In this document: in pieces, positions 42,821 to 54,023 of the stretch | How positions within the stretch are numbered: position 1 is the first letter of the stretch | Layout of the letters: every line of letters begins with the position of its first letter | Source: Bactrocera neohumeralis | Taxonomy: Eukaryota > Arthropoda > Insecta > Diptera > Tephritidae | Reading direction: 5' to 3' | NCBI RefSeq assembly: GCF_024586455.1 | Contig: NW_026089623.1 | Coordinates: 5,515,367 to 5,579,366 of the forward strand | Length of the DNA stretch: 64,000 bases | Program-made: the position numbers and the translations under genes | Notes under the pieces: generated by a model | Seen by the model: the letters and a program-made list of their open reading frames with translations, nothing else | Told to the model about the DNA's origin: nothing | Database searches by the model: none

Positions 42821-42838
42821 GCCCCACGTTGGGCGCCA
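42821..42838 (-). promoter_or_regulatory. tRNA-Lys-type primer binding site
   Basis: The minus strand reads TGGCGCCCAACGTGGGGC, the known complement of the tRNA-Lys1,2 3' end, as used by Gypsy and several retroviruses. It marks the 5' LTR boundary of the minus-strand Gypsy element at about 42,839. Confidence 0.85.
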
Positions 42839-43140
42839 ATTAATTCCTGTATTGCGGGCATTTGAAAAAAAATATATATTTCTTCTATCTGCCAACGCGC
42901 AGAGAAAATTAAGCACGTAGTGTCGACTGTATCGCTGGAGACCAAATCTTTATTTACAAGTTACTAATATTTATACATTTACTTATTATTTACTTAAAGC
43001 TATTAAATTTTGGGTGAGTTTAAAACAAAGAAAGTGTCAATTTACATTAATATCATATTCAGCATTTTTAGGCAGAACGTTAAGTGTTCTGTTTTGATTT
43101 TATTATGCCTTCTTGTGAGGGCTACAAATATTGTTTAGAT
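42839..43140 (-). repeat. 5' LTR (partly delimited) of the minus-strand Gypsy element
   Basis: The primer site is preceded on the minus strand by LTR-like DNA with an AATAAAG poly(A) signal near 42,950. The outer LTR end is not identifiable because no second LTR copy is in view; 43,140 is a guess. Confidence 0.45.
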
Positions 43141-45308
43141 AAGAATGGTTTATTCTAATGTGAACGGAAAAAGTATATTGAATTCTATTTTAATTTGTGA
43201 GGCCGCACAACTAAAAAGTGTAAAGATTCAATATTGTTTACAGTTATGGTCAAGTGGCTGTGTGGAGGCTGTCATTAACTTGCATGCCCATGATTACACT
43301 CCCTACGAGTATAAAGAATTTCGTTTTGCTTGTTTAGATTTTTGCTTTCAACCAGCCAATCGCTTGTATGTGCAATGTATGCTATACATATGTATGTACA
43401 TACATGTACACACATATGTATGCTTTTGAGTTTTGCCGTCCGCAATTCAATATTGACATGTAAACATAATTATGATATGAGTATAATTTTGTATGAATGC
43501 ATGCATAGTAATATTTATAGTCAATTTGGACTTGCATATCTAATAATTTTATTTAATTATAACATAATATGCTATACTAATAAATATTTTTGTATTATAT
43601 TTCCTACTAATAGAAATTAAATTTATCACAACAATATATACATATGTATGCATGTATATACATCTTCTATCATATTAATCTTATGTCTCTGCACATGCCC
43701 ATATCATAATCTTATTATGTATACGCATGTGCGCATTCAGAAATTCAAATCATGATTTTATCACTTATCAATATAATGTATTACATGCGCGCGCATTGAT
43801 CTGCATGTTCATGCATTCATAGATATTTATATGTTCATATATTTGCATACACTTCCGAACAAATAATGCACAAGCATACAAACATACATACATAAGCGTA
43901 CACATGTGAATATGTCACCAACAATAAATTGAAGCATTGTTCTACAAAAACAACAATTGTCTAAAGAGCAGAAGCATCACAAGTCAATATGGCAGCCGAA
44001 TTGGCGAAGCTCAAATGTAGTAAATTTTACAAAGAAAACGATTTCATTCATAAACGTAGGCGCAAAATCCACAAGCGACCTCGCTTCATTCATAAAAACA
44101 GACGCCGTAACATCTCCCCGAGCATGCCTTTGCCAACAAGCGTCTTTTCGATGCGATGGCAAAAGCTAAAAATCATAAATTGAATAACTTTCTGATGCTT
44201 CTTCACAGAAAGAAGTGACAAAAGTGGCAACATAGCCGTTGTCGATTTACAATATTTGTCTAAAATATTTTTCCGTGACTCGATATGTATGCACGCTCAT
44301 ACATCTTCATACATATTTACGCTGGTTTGTGGGCGGAGCTGTACAGCGGCAAGGGAAGCGGTGACAATTGGCGGCCATTCGTTTATTTTTGTCGGCACAG
44401 CTTGGATTTTCTATCATCACACAAGTGCTGAACACAATAGGCGCGACAGACTGCAAGCGACATTTGTCAAATATTAGAATACACACGTTTTTAGGGACAC
44501 ATTTATTGAGGCAGCTTCACAACTATATAACTGTGTCCATAAGAACGTGTGTATTCGCGCTCAATGTTTCAGCACTTTGACGAACGCCAGTTTCGGCCAT
44601 TGGTTGACCTTGACAAAGGAGATGCGAAAGATGCCTGCGACACTTGCTATTATGAATGTATGTACATATGTATGTGGCTCGCATTTGCTTTCGTAAACAT
44701 ACAGACAAATGTGCCAAGGAAATAATATATGTACATATGTGTATGCCATAGAAATTCTATTGGTACAAATATGGAAATTATAACGATAATGAATGCGAAT
44801 ATGCATATTTCATGAAGGTCAGAAATTTTTTTGAAGAAATGAAAGGAATGAATGGAAGTGTTTATATGAGCACATTTAAGTCCATTTTATAATAGTCGAA
44901 ATTAATATCATTTTTGAAATAATAATTTATTGAAAATTATTTTTTATTTAATTTTATAACATAAAATTTTTACCAGTTTTCGGAAAACAATGATTCTTAT
45001 AACACAAAGTAATCACGCATATGTGACAATGGTTCATATAATTTAATATAAGCATGCATATCAGAGAACGGCTTCCGTTGAGCGCAAAAATGTTCATGCA
45101 CGATCAATACTCGAACTATCAGCACATTCGGCTCAAGCGCTCAAAATGGCATTCGTGAATGTTTTCGCTACTGAGCTAAATTCAGCTCAATTGCGGTAAA
45201 TTCGTTTGCTTGCTGAGTTTATTCACGCTCGTGTTGAAACAGCTCTACTCAAGCGTTCGCTCATTCGGCTCAACAATGATCGTGTTGAATGAAAACAAAA
45301 ACACAAAA
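43141..45308. other. AT-rich interval without a supported gene
   Basis: About 2.2 kb rich in ATGTATGTACATA-type words, with small open frames that look like chance. A basic 64-codon frame at 43,989-44,183 (repeated FIHKxRR) is not convincing. The main structure is a foldback at 44,421-44,583. The last 200 bp become rich in GAGC/GCTC words and may belong to the CACTA-like element that follows. Confidence 0.5.
44421..44583. repeat. Foldback hairpin
   Basis: Segments 44,476-44,500 and 44,533-44,557 are nearly perfect inverted copies of about 24 bp around a loop of about 32 nt. Outside them, AAGTGCTGAAC (44,423 on) pairs with the complement near 44,568-44,580, with about 30 unpaired bases on the left side. 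It could be a foldback transposon remnant or a small-RNA hairpin. Confidence 0.65.
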
Positions 45309-45384
45309 GAGCAAACTCAACGCCTATGAGCAAACTCAATGGGTATGAGCAAACTCAACGCATATGAATAAACTCACTGTGCTT
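45309..45384. repeat. Four 19-bp tandem units upstream of CACTA-like gene
   Basis: Units GAGCAAACTCAACGCCTAT, GAGCAAACTCAATGGGTAT, GAGCAAACTCAACGCATAT and a diverged fourth follow head to tail. Together with the array at 45,831-45,930 they look like subterminal repeats, which in CACTA elements bind the transposon's own protein. Confidence 0.75.
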
Positions 45385-45830
45385 GAATAAAAGCGCCGTC
45401 TCCTTAAGCGATTTGCAGCACTTACATACATACATATGTCTGTTTAAATTTGAAGAATTTTTTGGCAAATAGTTTAAAATATTGTTACAGGATTGGCAGT
45501 ATATTTGTAAATCCATTCCAAATAGTGTCATCCTCTTTAATAATTTCAGATAATATATTCCAAACATGGCTCCTTCCCTTATGTCGGGCTGACAATGTGT
45601 AGGCGTTTGTACGTATTTTTTCTAAAATAACTTCTTGCTCCATATCGACGGGATGACAAATACATACTAAAATATAAGTTGTGTACCAAATTCTTAGTGC
45701 AATGCATGTGACACATAAGCTGATCGCGAACAAAGCATACAAAAACTATATATGTACATACCAGAGAACTGCAAAACTCACTTTTTCCTTAAATCAGCTC
45801 ATACGCAAAAGTTCCTATTCAATTCCAATC

Positions 45831-45930
45831 ACTGAGCGAAAGTGAGCTAAACATTTCGTAAAGTGAGCGAGCATGAGCTAAATATTTCGTGAAGTGAGCA
45901 AACGTGAGCAAAGCAATTTCTTAAGTGAAA
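45831..45930. repeat. GTGAGC-type ~31-bp repeats just upstream of the gene
   Basis: Three imperfect units share AAGTGAGC(T/G/A)A and ATTTCGT(A/G) words, for example AAGTGAGCGAGCATGAGC. They end about 65 bp before the ATG at 45,996, so they may also overlap the promoter. Confidence 0.7.
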
Positions 45931-45995
45931 TAAAATTTTTAAATTTAAAAATTTCCAAGAGGAATCTATTTTAAAACATTAAAAAAATAAGTGAA

Positions 45996-47877
45996 ATGAA
46001 AAGAAGACATTTTGCTAATTGTCTTTCAAAAGAAAAAAGGACTTTCCAGTCCAATATAAAAGTTATAAAAAAATATTTGAAAGGTGAAAGTGAAAATGAA
46101 AGTGGAAGTGTTAGTTCAAGTGCGTTTTTTGAAGGGATTCCTCTTGTAAGTAATTGGGAACCTGATCCTTCAGTGTTAGGTTCAGTAGTAACAAATTATG
46201 AAAGTGATGCTAGTGATACTTTGAGCTTTTCTAGCGATGTAGGTTCTGATTCTGAGCCCGACGCGTCCACCTCTATAGGGTTTAGTGTCGTTTCAGAAAA
46301 TAACGACGAAATAAATAAATGTAATGAAATTAAGTCGTGGGCTATCAGAAACAACATATCGCAAATCGCTTTAGAAGATCTTCTAAAAACATTGCGCAAA
46401 GTAGGTGTTGATAGTATGCCACTATCTGCAAAAACACTACTAAATACTAGTAAAGAAAAAATAAATATCACTGAAATGCAAGATGGGGAATTTTTGTACC
46501 TAGGAATTCAAAACTATTTTGTTTCAAGTCCTTTTAATTACTTGAAAGGGAAAAATGAGGTTTATTTAGATATAGGAGTTGATGGGTTAAAATTGTACAA
46601 AAGTTCGAACAGGGTATTATGGCCTATCTTGGGTTCAGTTGTAGGTTTCCCTAATATAAGCCCGTTTATGATAGCATGCTATTCCGGGATCAAGAAGCCA
46701 AGTAACATAGATCAATTCATGTCCGAATTTTGTGCCGAGGTCGTGTCGCTAATGGCAACCGGCATTAAAGTTGGATTTAAGCCAAACGTTTTGAAATTTA
46801 ACATTCGTCTTTTTGTTTGTGACTCCCCAGCGAGGGCTTTTGTAACAGGTGTTATATCACACAACGGGAAAAATGGTTGTCCAAAATGCTGCCAGGAAGG
46901 TACTTACCAAAAAAATAGAGTAAGTAAGAGCATTTTGGAAGAATCAGATTTTGGGATGGTTTCTCAGTTTCCCCTTGATAGTATGCACTTAGTCGACTTA
47001 GGAGTAACAAAGAAATTACTTAAACTTGCAACAAAAAAGGCCAATCATACTATTATTAACGAAAAGCTTGACTATGTCTCTAAATTTATCCCATCAGAGT
47101 TTGGCCGCATATCTAGAAGTTTAGATGAGATTCATAATTGGAAATCGACTGAGTTTAGGCAGTTTTTGCTTTATTCTGGTATACTCGTTCTTAAAGATTG
47201 TATCAGTACCGATCAATACTATCACTTCCTGCTGCTACATAGTAGTATTCGACTTTTGTCAAATGAAAAATCGCACCGAATCGAAGCCGATATTGCCCAA
47301 CAAATGCTAACAGATTTCGTCAATATTTTTGGAATTTTATATGGTGATGAATTGGTTAGCTTTAATATTCATGGACTACTTCACTTGGCAGATTGCGTAA
47401 AACAGTTTGGACCATTAGATTCTTTTTCAGCGTATCGTTTCGAAAACTATACGCAGAATATAAAAAAATTGTAAATAAACCCAATAAAATTCTACAGCAA
47501 ATATATCTTAGACTTCATGAAAAACAGGGTATTGAATCAGAATGTGCCAAAATTTGCATCATTTGATTTAAATCCCAACAAGCCGAAAGATAGTTTTTTT
47601 TAGTGAGTTGACAGGACCAATGAAGGTATTTAATGTCATGAAGTCTCAACAGTCGCATCAAATTGTCTGCAAAGTTTTCAGAAAGACTGAAAACTACTTT
47701 AATGAACCTGCAGAATCGTCAAGTGGCCTAGGGATTGTAGTCGCAAGTGAGTTAGATGAAGAAATGGTAACAGTTCCTATCGAAGACATTGATTTCAAAT
47801 ACTTTTGTATTCCTATCGAAGAGAAATATTTGCTAATACCACTTTTACACCATCTTTTTAACACATTTTCCCATTAA
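45996..47877 (+). pseudogene. CACTA/EnSpm-like transposase (nearly intact, 3' frameshifts)
   Basis: ATG 45,996 opens 492 codons to a stop at 47,474. A basic N-terminus and a Ser/Asp-rich acidic linker precede a Tnp2/DUF4218-like core: VDGLKLYKSSNRVLWPIL (D196), RLFVCDSPARAF (D276) with GCPKCCQEG, FPLDSMHLVDLGVTKKLL (D328), WKSTEFRQFLLYSGILVLK, and FNIHGLLHLADCVKQFGPLD followed by FSAYRFEN. After the stop, homologous text continues (NKPNKILQQIYLRL). A T8 run near 47,595 shifts to the frame 47,608-47,877, which holds the C-terminal domain. The superfamily call rests on remembered motif order. Cut-and-paste transposition is the expected role. Confidence 0.7.
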
Positions 47878-47879
47878 CC

Positions 47880-48163
47880 ACTGATTTGCACATTCCACTT
47901 TCAATTCCACAACTTTCAAATTTAATATACAATTTTGGTTTTACTAATATAACCAAAACTGTATATAAATGCAATATAATAAAAAACATAATAACAAATA
48001 TAAAACATCATAAAAAATATACAGTATTGTTCATATGTTAAGCAACAAACTCCAAATGCAATATGTTGAACGACATTTTAACAATACTGTATATTTTTAT
48101 GATGTTAACCTAATATAATTAATAAAATATAACATAATAATAATATAATTATTATATATACAA
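47880..48163. other. Palindromic spacer between the two transposon genes
   Basis: Arms 48,005-48,031 and 48,080-48,105 are inverted copies of about 26 bp (one A differs), built around ATACAGTATTGTT, with further inner pairing (CATATGTTAAGCAAC against its partial complement). A smaller TTGGTT/AACCAA hairpin sits at about 47,936-47,960. It may be a terminator or small foldback element between the genes. Confidence 0.65.
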
Positions 48164-49083
48164 ATGAGTAACATATTCGAGACGCAAGATGAAGGTGGTA
48201 AGTTAAAAGGAAAATACTCATCGAAATAAGTATAAATATATTAAAAATTCTTAATTTTTTAGTAGAGATTCCAATCGTTGAGAGGATTGAGCGGCGCCAA
48301 TATTCAGTGGGAATATCAAGAACGCAACAAAACTCAGGTCATTTTTAACATAAAGCTTCTAATAAAATATACTATATATTAACTTTTTAAATTTAAAAAA
48401 CGATCATTGCGGGCCAAAAGAATATTCAGGAAAGGCTGGAAAAATTGGAGGAAAATATATGTATAACTTTGCAGAACCAAAAAACGCTTAGTGAAGGCCA
48501 ATCGTCACTGGTTCACAACCAAACTGCAATATTTGAAAAACTGAATGAGATGGAGTCGAAAGTAAGTGTTTTAAAAAATTGTATGTACACTCAGTAATAA
48601 AAGTAAATCTAAGACTTTATTTATATCTTTTCGTCTAAATTTATTTCTTAGATTGTCGAAAAGGCTGAGGTTTTGGCGCAAAATAAGTCAATCAGAGAAT
48701 GCAAAGTTCTCTTAAAACGAGTTGAGCAGTCAGTGTGCCGCATGACCGGCGAAGTGACTGATAAAGAGCTGGACGACGTCGCTAGCACTTTTCCGATGGA
48801 GTCGCAAGCAATAGTTGCGGAAGTGGAGGATAGACTGCAAAGCCAGGACTATGCCCAAACAATGGTAACCTAAAAAATAAAATATAATAAGTTTACTACT
48901 AGTTACAATACTTTTACTTCTTTTAAGACTACATTCCTTCACAAACTTAAAGGCGCCAGTGATAATGTGGCTGACGTAATGCCTAAGGTTTTCTCGGATG
49001 AGCTCTTGGAAGGTTACAATTGGGATGGCAGGTGGAGCAAGAAATCCCTATGCAAGGGTGTAGGAGTTTCGAGCAAAATATAA
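48164..49083 (+). CDS. Intron-containing gene, coiled coil plus DUF4806-like domain
   Basis: Inferred exons: 48,164-48,197; 48,263-48,337; about 48,400-48,561; 48,652-48,864; 48,928-49,083. Most junctions are GT-AG (donors GTAAGT at 48,198 and 48,562; acceptors TTTTTTAG, TTTCTTAG and TTTTAAG). The acceptor of exon 3 is unclear and its phase does not match exon 2, so one lesion is likely. The product has an N-terminal VEIPIVERIERRQYS segment, a coiled coil (IQERLEKLEENI ... FEKLNEMESK), then a C-terminal domain ending FSDELLEGYNWDGRWSKKSL, the pattern of DUF4806. It follows the CACTA-like transposase on the same strand, so an accessory DNA-binding role is inferred. Confidence 0.6.
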
Positions 49084-49849
49084 AGCGAGCAATACTGCTC
49101 AGCCATCATAGGTTAAAGCAGCGCACTTATTTACAAAAAAAAGGAAACAATAATTAAATTTAAAGTACGATCAACTAAACCCAAAAAATGAAGCTTTAAT
49201 TTTACATTAATTTTTTTTTACTTTTTGTACAATAAATTAATTAATATTATATGAATTAAAATAAATTTATTTTTTTCTAAATAAAATAAATTACATTAAA
49301 TTAATAAATGCATAATTTTTACATATGCTTACATCACATATGATTGTCACAACTGCAGGATGTTGGCATCAAGCATAACAGGCATTCATGACAGAGATTT
49401 ATATCATTAATGACACAAATTTTTATTCTAAATACCGTTGTTAAACCTAGTATGTAAGAAAGAAATGCAATATCACATGTATACAAAAGTTTTTGTCAAC
49501 TTTTTCATATTGCCCTTAAAAATGTGATAGAAACTTGCACTGAGCCAGTGACAGAAAATTGTGTCACTAGTGAATGTCATATGATTGATCATTTGATTAT
49601 CATCGTTCTTGTAGGGTAGTATTCCCAAATAAATTGGGTATTTAATTATTCACAAGGTATAGTAAAAAATGTATGAATTAAAAAAAGAAAAATTGGCACT
49701 GTATAAATTGAAAGAAGAAAGAAAGAATGAAAAAAATATTAAAAAATTTGAAAGCTTGAATTCAAATTAAGGTAACTGGAATTAAAAAAACATTAATAAA
49801 AAATCAAAATAAAAAACTTATTTCCAACTATTCAAAATTAATCTCAACT
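49084..49849. other. AT-rich interval; possible 3' end of CACTA-like element
   Basis: Mostly A/T runs. Words such as TCACTAGTGA and CATATGATTGTCAC recur in inverted form between 49,330 and 49,590, which might belong to an element terminus. No clear CACTA terminal repeat is found. Confidence 0.4.
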
Positions 49850-50011
49850 TCACTATGACAATGCATTCGCAATTTGTCGTCGGCGACGATTAGTTGCTGT
49901 TCCACCGAAGCTTCCTTTAACTGGTTGCAGTGGCACCACTACATGAACGAAAGTTTCTTGTTCGGGATCATTTACATTATACTGCTTTCAAATATAGTGC
50001 AAAATGTAATA

Positions 50012-50170
50012 TGTGACCTGGTCTACGAAAAGGGAGCTAACGTGCGAAAACTAGTTATGACTTTTTGGATTCTATCACGTGAAAAAGCATCTCATCTTCC
50101 ATCCGAATCAACTAAAAAGTGAAAATTGATTTTTTGACACCTAAACCCATTTTCCGTAGACCAGGTCACA
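50012..50170. mobile_element. 159-bp MITE with 20-bp TIRs
   Basis: Ends read TGTGACCTGGTCTACGAAAA and, inverted, TGTGACCTGGTCTACGGAAA, flanked by TA on both sides (50,010-50,011 and 50,171-50,172). No ORF inside. It sits in the ALHNI box of the Harbinger C transposase. Superfamily unassigned. Confidence 0.82.
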
Positions 50171-50697
50171 TATATTCAAAGCACAATATACATTAACATT
50201 CACAGTTGCTTTACTAGGAGGATATTGTAGTTTACGTTCACCTAGTAAACTACGAAACGGCATTTTAGCACTCCAATTGTCCTTTCAACTACGTTGCTCT
50301 CCTTTGCATGTTTTTTATTAAAATTAGGTTCCGCTGTTCCTGCTTTATTTACATATGTATGTACAGATAAATTGCAGTTACCTACATAAGTAAACCAAAC
50401 TCCGCTTTAGTATGTTTGCTCCAAATATGCTCATTCCACACAAATGAGTCGCAGCTAGATGCTCCATATCTTGCATCAACGCACCCAGATTACCATATCC
50501 TGATCGCACGCCTGATTAAAATTATTTGTTAAGACAAAATAATAATAAGTAATTTATTTTATTTATTTGTTTAGTAAAATATTTTTCGATTTGTATATAT
50601 ATGTTAGCGGAATTCTTGATCTGGTGAACATTTTCCTTCTTGTTAGTTGTTTTTGCTCTTCATTTATGTCGGTTTTGATCCAGACACTGGAAAGAGT

Positions 50698-50895
50698 GGA
50701 TTCCAATAATGGGAGCATTTCCATCAAAATCTGTTTCGTTGGGCTGCGTAATACCTAATTGAAAATCATTTCCCACTGTCTGCTGATAGCTCCTATGGAT
50801 TCCAATAATGGGAGCATTTCCATCAAAATCTGTTTCGTTGGGCTGCGTAATACCTAATTGAAAATCATTTCCCACTGTCTGCTGATAGCTCCTAT
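50698..50895. repeat. Perfect 99-bp tandem duplication
   Basis: 50,698-50,796 and 50,797-50,895 are identical. The unit is 33 codons and keeps the minus-strand frame, repeating RSYQQTVGNDFQLGITQ in the Harbinger C transposase. Perfect identity in a decayed gene implies a recent event or an assembly artefact. Confidence 0.9.
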
Positions 50896-50976
50896 GAGCA
50901 AAAAATCTAAGGACGCAACACAATTTTAACATTGGCGATGTTGGCGACGATAGTTGAATCGGAAATTTTTCCTTTA

Positions 50977-51608
50977 TACTATGTTCGGACCGACATTGAA
51001 AACGTTTTGAAAACACATTTGTATGTTGTGGAATCTAAGTCGTTCGGACCGACAATGTGTGTTTTCGATGAGTTTTCACTGGCAACTATCAATAGCGGCA
51101 TTCTATTGCTCTTGCAAGATTGCATGATGACACAAAATGCAAAAATCCTAAACCGAAATATGCAAGGCCAAGAGAGCACCCATTGCAGAATCTAGTGATA
51201 TATGACGGCACGGAAATAAACGTGGGTTTTGGTCTGATATATTTATAGCCATTGCTAATAATTTACTGCGTGTGTTTGTTGTTATGCCGTTGCACAAAGA
51301 GGAAAATTCTGCAATTTCTGCACCGTGCAAGGTTTTGCAAGAGCAAGAGAATCCCCCTAATATGAGAATATCAAGCGACAGCTGTTTTTGTATATGAAAT
51401 GTAAACAAATATCAAGTGACAATTTAGGGCCGGCAAAATATGTCTTCCAAAAACATCGATTAAACTAGAGCAGGCACCGATGATGAGTGGAATGTAAGTT
51501 TTCAAGTAGTTTTCAGCGAAAACTGTGTTTTCGTTTAACAGATTTTACATGGACGAAAACCAGTTTTTCCCACGAAAACATGTTTTCGTTGTCGGCTCGA
51601 ACATAGTA
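50977..51608. mobile_element. Harbinger-type MITE A, 632 bp
   Basis: Begins TACTATGTTCGGACCGACA and ends with the inverted TCGAACATAGTA, flanked by TTA on both sides (50,974-50,976 and 51,609-51,611), the TWA target duplication of PIF/Harbinger. Its terminal 100 bp match those of the large Harbinger element B, so it is a non-autonomous derivative of that family. It holds no intact ORF. Confidence 0.88.
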
Positions 51609-52595
51609 TTATGCTGTCTAGCACATACATATATAAATACATTCTTACTTAACCGAAAGTTCTCCTTTAATCTGATTGTAATACTATGTTCAGACCGACA
51701 TTGAGAACATTTTGAACACACATTTGTATGTTGTGGAACGTAAGTCGTTCGGACAGACAATTTGTGTTTTCGCTTAGTTTTCACTGACACTTCACTTGTT
51801 TACATTTGAGCAACGAGAATGGTAAGTTTTGAAATCCTTAATATTTGCTTATAATTATTACCAAAGATCGTGTTTTTTGAATTCTGAGAAAAAGATGATA
51901 ATTGCGAAAGCATTGGCTTTGAGAAGCCAAATAAATATCCTGCTCATCGACAATTCTTCAAGAGAACTATTGGAATGTCTTACTACTCAGCACCATGCCT
52001 TGGCAAAAAATATAGCCGAGTTAAAGAAACAACATCTAATCGTATTAGATTTAATAAAGGACCTTGGGATGCCGATTAATTCATGTTGGACAAAAGTGTG
52101 TATATGTTCCTACTGATGCAAACGTTTTCAATTATATATTATTAATTCCAGCAACGTAAGAATCAGTTTTGTGAACACGATTGCCAACGAAACGGATCTG
52201 CCTTTTTTTAAAAGAATTTTCGCATGAACCGAAGTTCCTTTGATAAATTATGTGACATCCTCCAAATTACCGAAAAGCTATTCCTTTCGAGAAAAGTAAG
52301 TGGCTATAACATTATTTGCTTTAGGGTCATCTGCAGAGTATCGTAGTATCGCCAACACGTTCGGTGTAGGAAAATCTACGGTTTGCAAAATTTTACTGGA
52401 ATTTTGCACCGAAATCTGGAGATTACTGCAGCCATCCTGTTTTAAAATGTTGCCTCTAAACAGAGAAAATATAACCGAATTGGTGACTGGTTTCGAGGTA
52501 ATTGGATTCCCACAATGCTTAGGAGCAATTGGTAAATATTTGTTATAAAATCTTAAATTTGCGCTAATGTTCTAATAATTGTTTACAGACGGATG

Positions 52596-54023
52596 CAGTG
52601 CTGCCAACTTTTGACCAGGAAAAAAAGCTGTGTTTGACGTGAAGAATGGAGAAAAAAGCTTAAAAAAATTATAAAAAAATCCAAAAAAAATCTAAAAACA
52701 AATGTATCAAAAATAAGAAAAAATTTCTAAAAAAAAAATAACAATTTATTAAGTTCATTTTTGTTTAAAAGATTTCCATTAATTTATCTATGTATATCGT
52801 CTTGGTCTGTCTCATTTTCGTATGACATATTCGTGGCTATCATCTGCCGATATTTTACAGACACTTCATAGTCGACGCAGCATTTTCCCATCCTTCGTAA
52901 TCCGTTTCTGTATATTAAAACAAAAATGAAAAGAGTATGTATATCTTTTGCTTGAAATAACACTTCACCTTATGCTTAGAATGCTGTTAGTCGTTGCGAG
53001 GACTATTGAATTTCTTAATTTTGATTAAATTAGGTTAACCTGGCTAAAAACCCTTTCTATCTCCGCGTTTGACCAGGGTAAACACAATATTTGAATGACC
53101 ACAGTTGCCATCTCAAAAAATCTGCGTTTTCCACCAGAATCTTTAAAGTTTAGCACCTCAAACCAAAATTTGTTTGTGTCGCTGATGTTGTCCCATTTAA
53201 TCAAATTTATATTGTTGTATTGGCGTTCAATTTTAGAAATATTTTTGAATTGTAGGAACTCTAAAATATCTGTGAAGTCTTTCTTCACCGCGCACAATAC
53301 ATTGGTGACCGAAAAACATCAATCTGTTTAAGAATTTTAAAATTATGTTTATAAAAAATAACAAAAAATTGCTTACCTCTGTTTTAATTGTTTCATCAAT
53401 TCAATTGTGAAATATGTGCAGCGCTCCCGAATTGGTTTTTCTTTACTTTCATTTATATTCAGGGACTTTATATTTTTTTCAAAATCGTAGCGCTTCTGCA
53501 AAGTTGTATCGGCATACCTCTCAATATCGTCAGGTTCGAAAATATCTAATTCAACTGGTGGTATAACTCCTTTTTTAGCGAATTTATGGCAAACTCCAAA
53601 TCATTAAGCAATTCTGTTGCGTTGGCGTTATTACTTTGGGTTTGTTCACCCTTTGTAAGTCGCAAAGAATTGCCTTTTTGCTTTTTTGCTTGTATTCTTT
53701 CGGCATTTCACAACTTTTAAGAATTTACGCGCACTTTTTAAATTGAGATGGAACCATTAAATAGAGATGACATTCGCGTATATCGAGAAAAACAATCGAT
53801 CCGCCACCGCATTTTCTGGTTTGTTTGTAAGTGACGTCACTTTTTCATATTTTTTGTACTTAAGTGTTAACAACACAAAAAAAAGTCAGAAAAAGCCAAC
53901 TGAATTTCTAAAAAAGCCAAAATTCCCGCTTTTCCCCAATTCCCGCAATTCTCAAATTTTTCCCGCAGTTAGCCTTCGAAAAAAGCCAGTTTTGAAGGGA
54001 AAAAATCCAAATTGGCAGCACTG
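52596..54023 (-). mobile_element. hAT element, 1.4 kb, internally deleted
   Basis: Perfect 12-bp TIRs CAGTGCTGCCAA (52,596-52,607 and inverted at the right end) are flanked by 8-bp target copies GACGGATG (52,588-52,595) and GACGAATG (54,024-54,031), one mismatch. The insertion is just downstream of an intron acceptor in the Harbinger B transposase. The interior encodes only transposase remnants, so it is non-autonomous. Confidence 0.92.
53025..53770 (-). pseudogene. hAT transposase remnant with C-terminal dimerisation domain
   Basis: The clean part (53,297-53,025, 90 codons) reads FWFEVLNFKDSGGKRRFFEMATVVIQILCLPWSNAEIERVFSQVN, the hAT dimerisation motif (LPxSNAxxERxFS). Upstream on the minus strand a short, broken N-terminal block (about 53,745-53,620) follows a start-like codon. 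The DDE core is deleted. Confidence 0.85.

Larger units (their letters stand above)
26545..42838 (-). mobile_element. Gypsy-clade LTR element (tRNA-Lys type), split by a 17.6-like element
   Basis: On the minus strand the order is LTR remainder (from 42,839 upward), primer site 42,838-42,821, leader to 42,093, then after the inserted element Gag (30,550-29,442), protease, a repeat-bearing linker, RNase H, integrase and the start of an envelope-type ORF at 26,712. Order and primer fit the Gypsy/errantivirus group. RT fingers and palm are deleted and all ORFs carry stops. The 3' LTR was not found, so the low-coordinate end is open. Confidence 0.8.
49850..50973 (-). pseudogene. Harbinger C transposase (DDE_Tnp_4), fragmentary
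   Basis: The minus strand reads MLKLCCVLRFFAHRSYQQTVG near the N-terminus, with a 99-bp in-frame tandem duplication. Then CVDARYGASSCDSFVWNEHIWSKH carries the second catalytic Asp region, and ESNVVERTIGVLKCRFRSLLGERKL carries the Glu region (VERTxGVLKxRFR). ALNI marks the start of the ALHNI box, where the small MITE inserted; text resumes beyond with NVNDPEQETFVHVVV. Frameshifts separate the blocks. Harbinger nucleases cut at TWA sites together with a Myb-like partner. Confidence 0.78.
49850..51681 (-). mobile_element. PIF/Harbinger element C, split by two MITEs
   Basis: On the minus strand, transposase text is spread over 51,681-51,609 (ENFRLSKNVFIYV), 50,973-50,660, about 50,525-50,400 and 50,340-49,850. 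A 632-bp MITE (50,977-51,608) and a 159-bp MITE (50,012-50,170) interrupt it. Its own termini were not found. The upstream side is cut by Harbinger element B at 51,682. Confidence 0.75.

Noticed and set aside
43957..44183. Small basic frames with repeated FIHKxRR
   Set aside because: Short, arginine/lysine-rich by composition, built on a local repeat, and not supported by any start context or homology.
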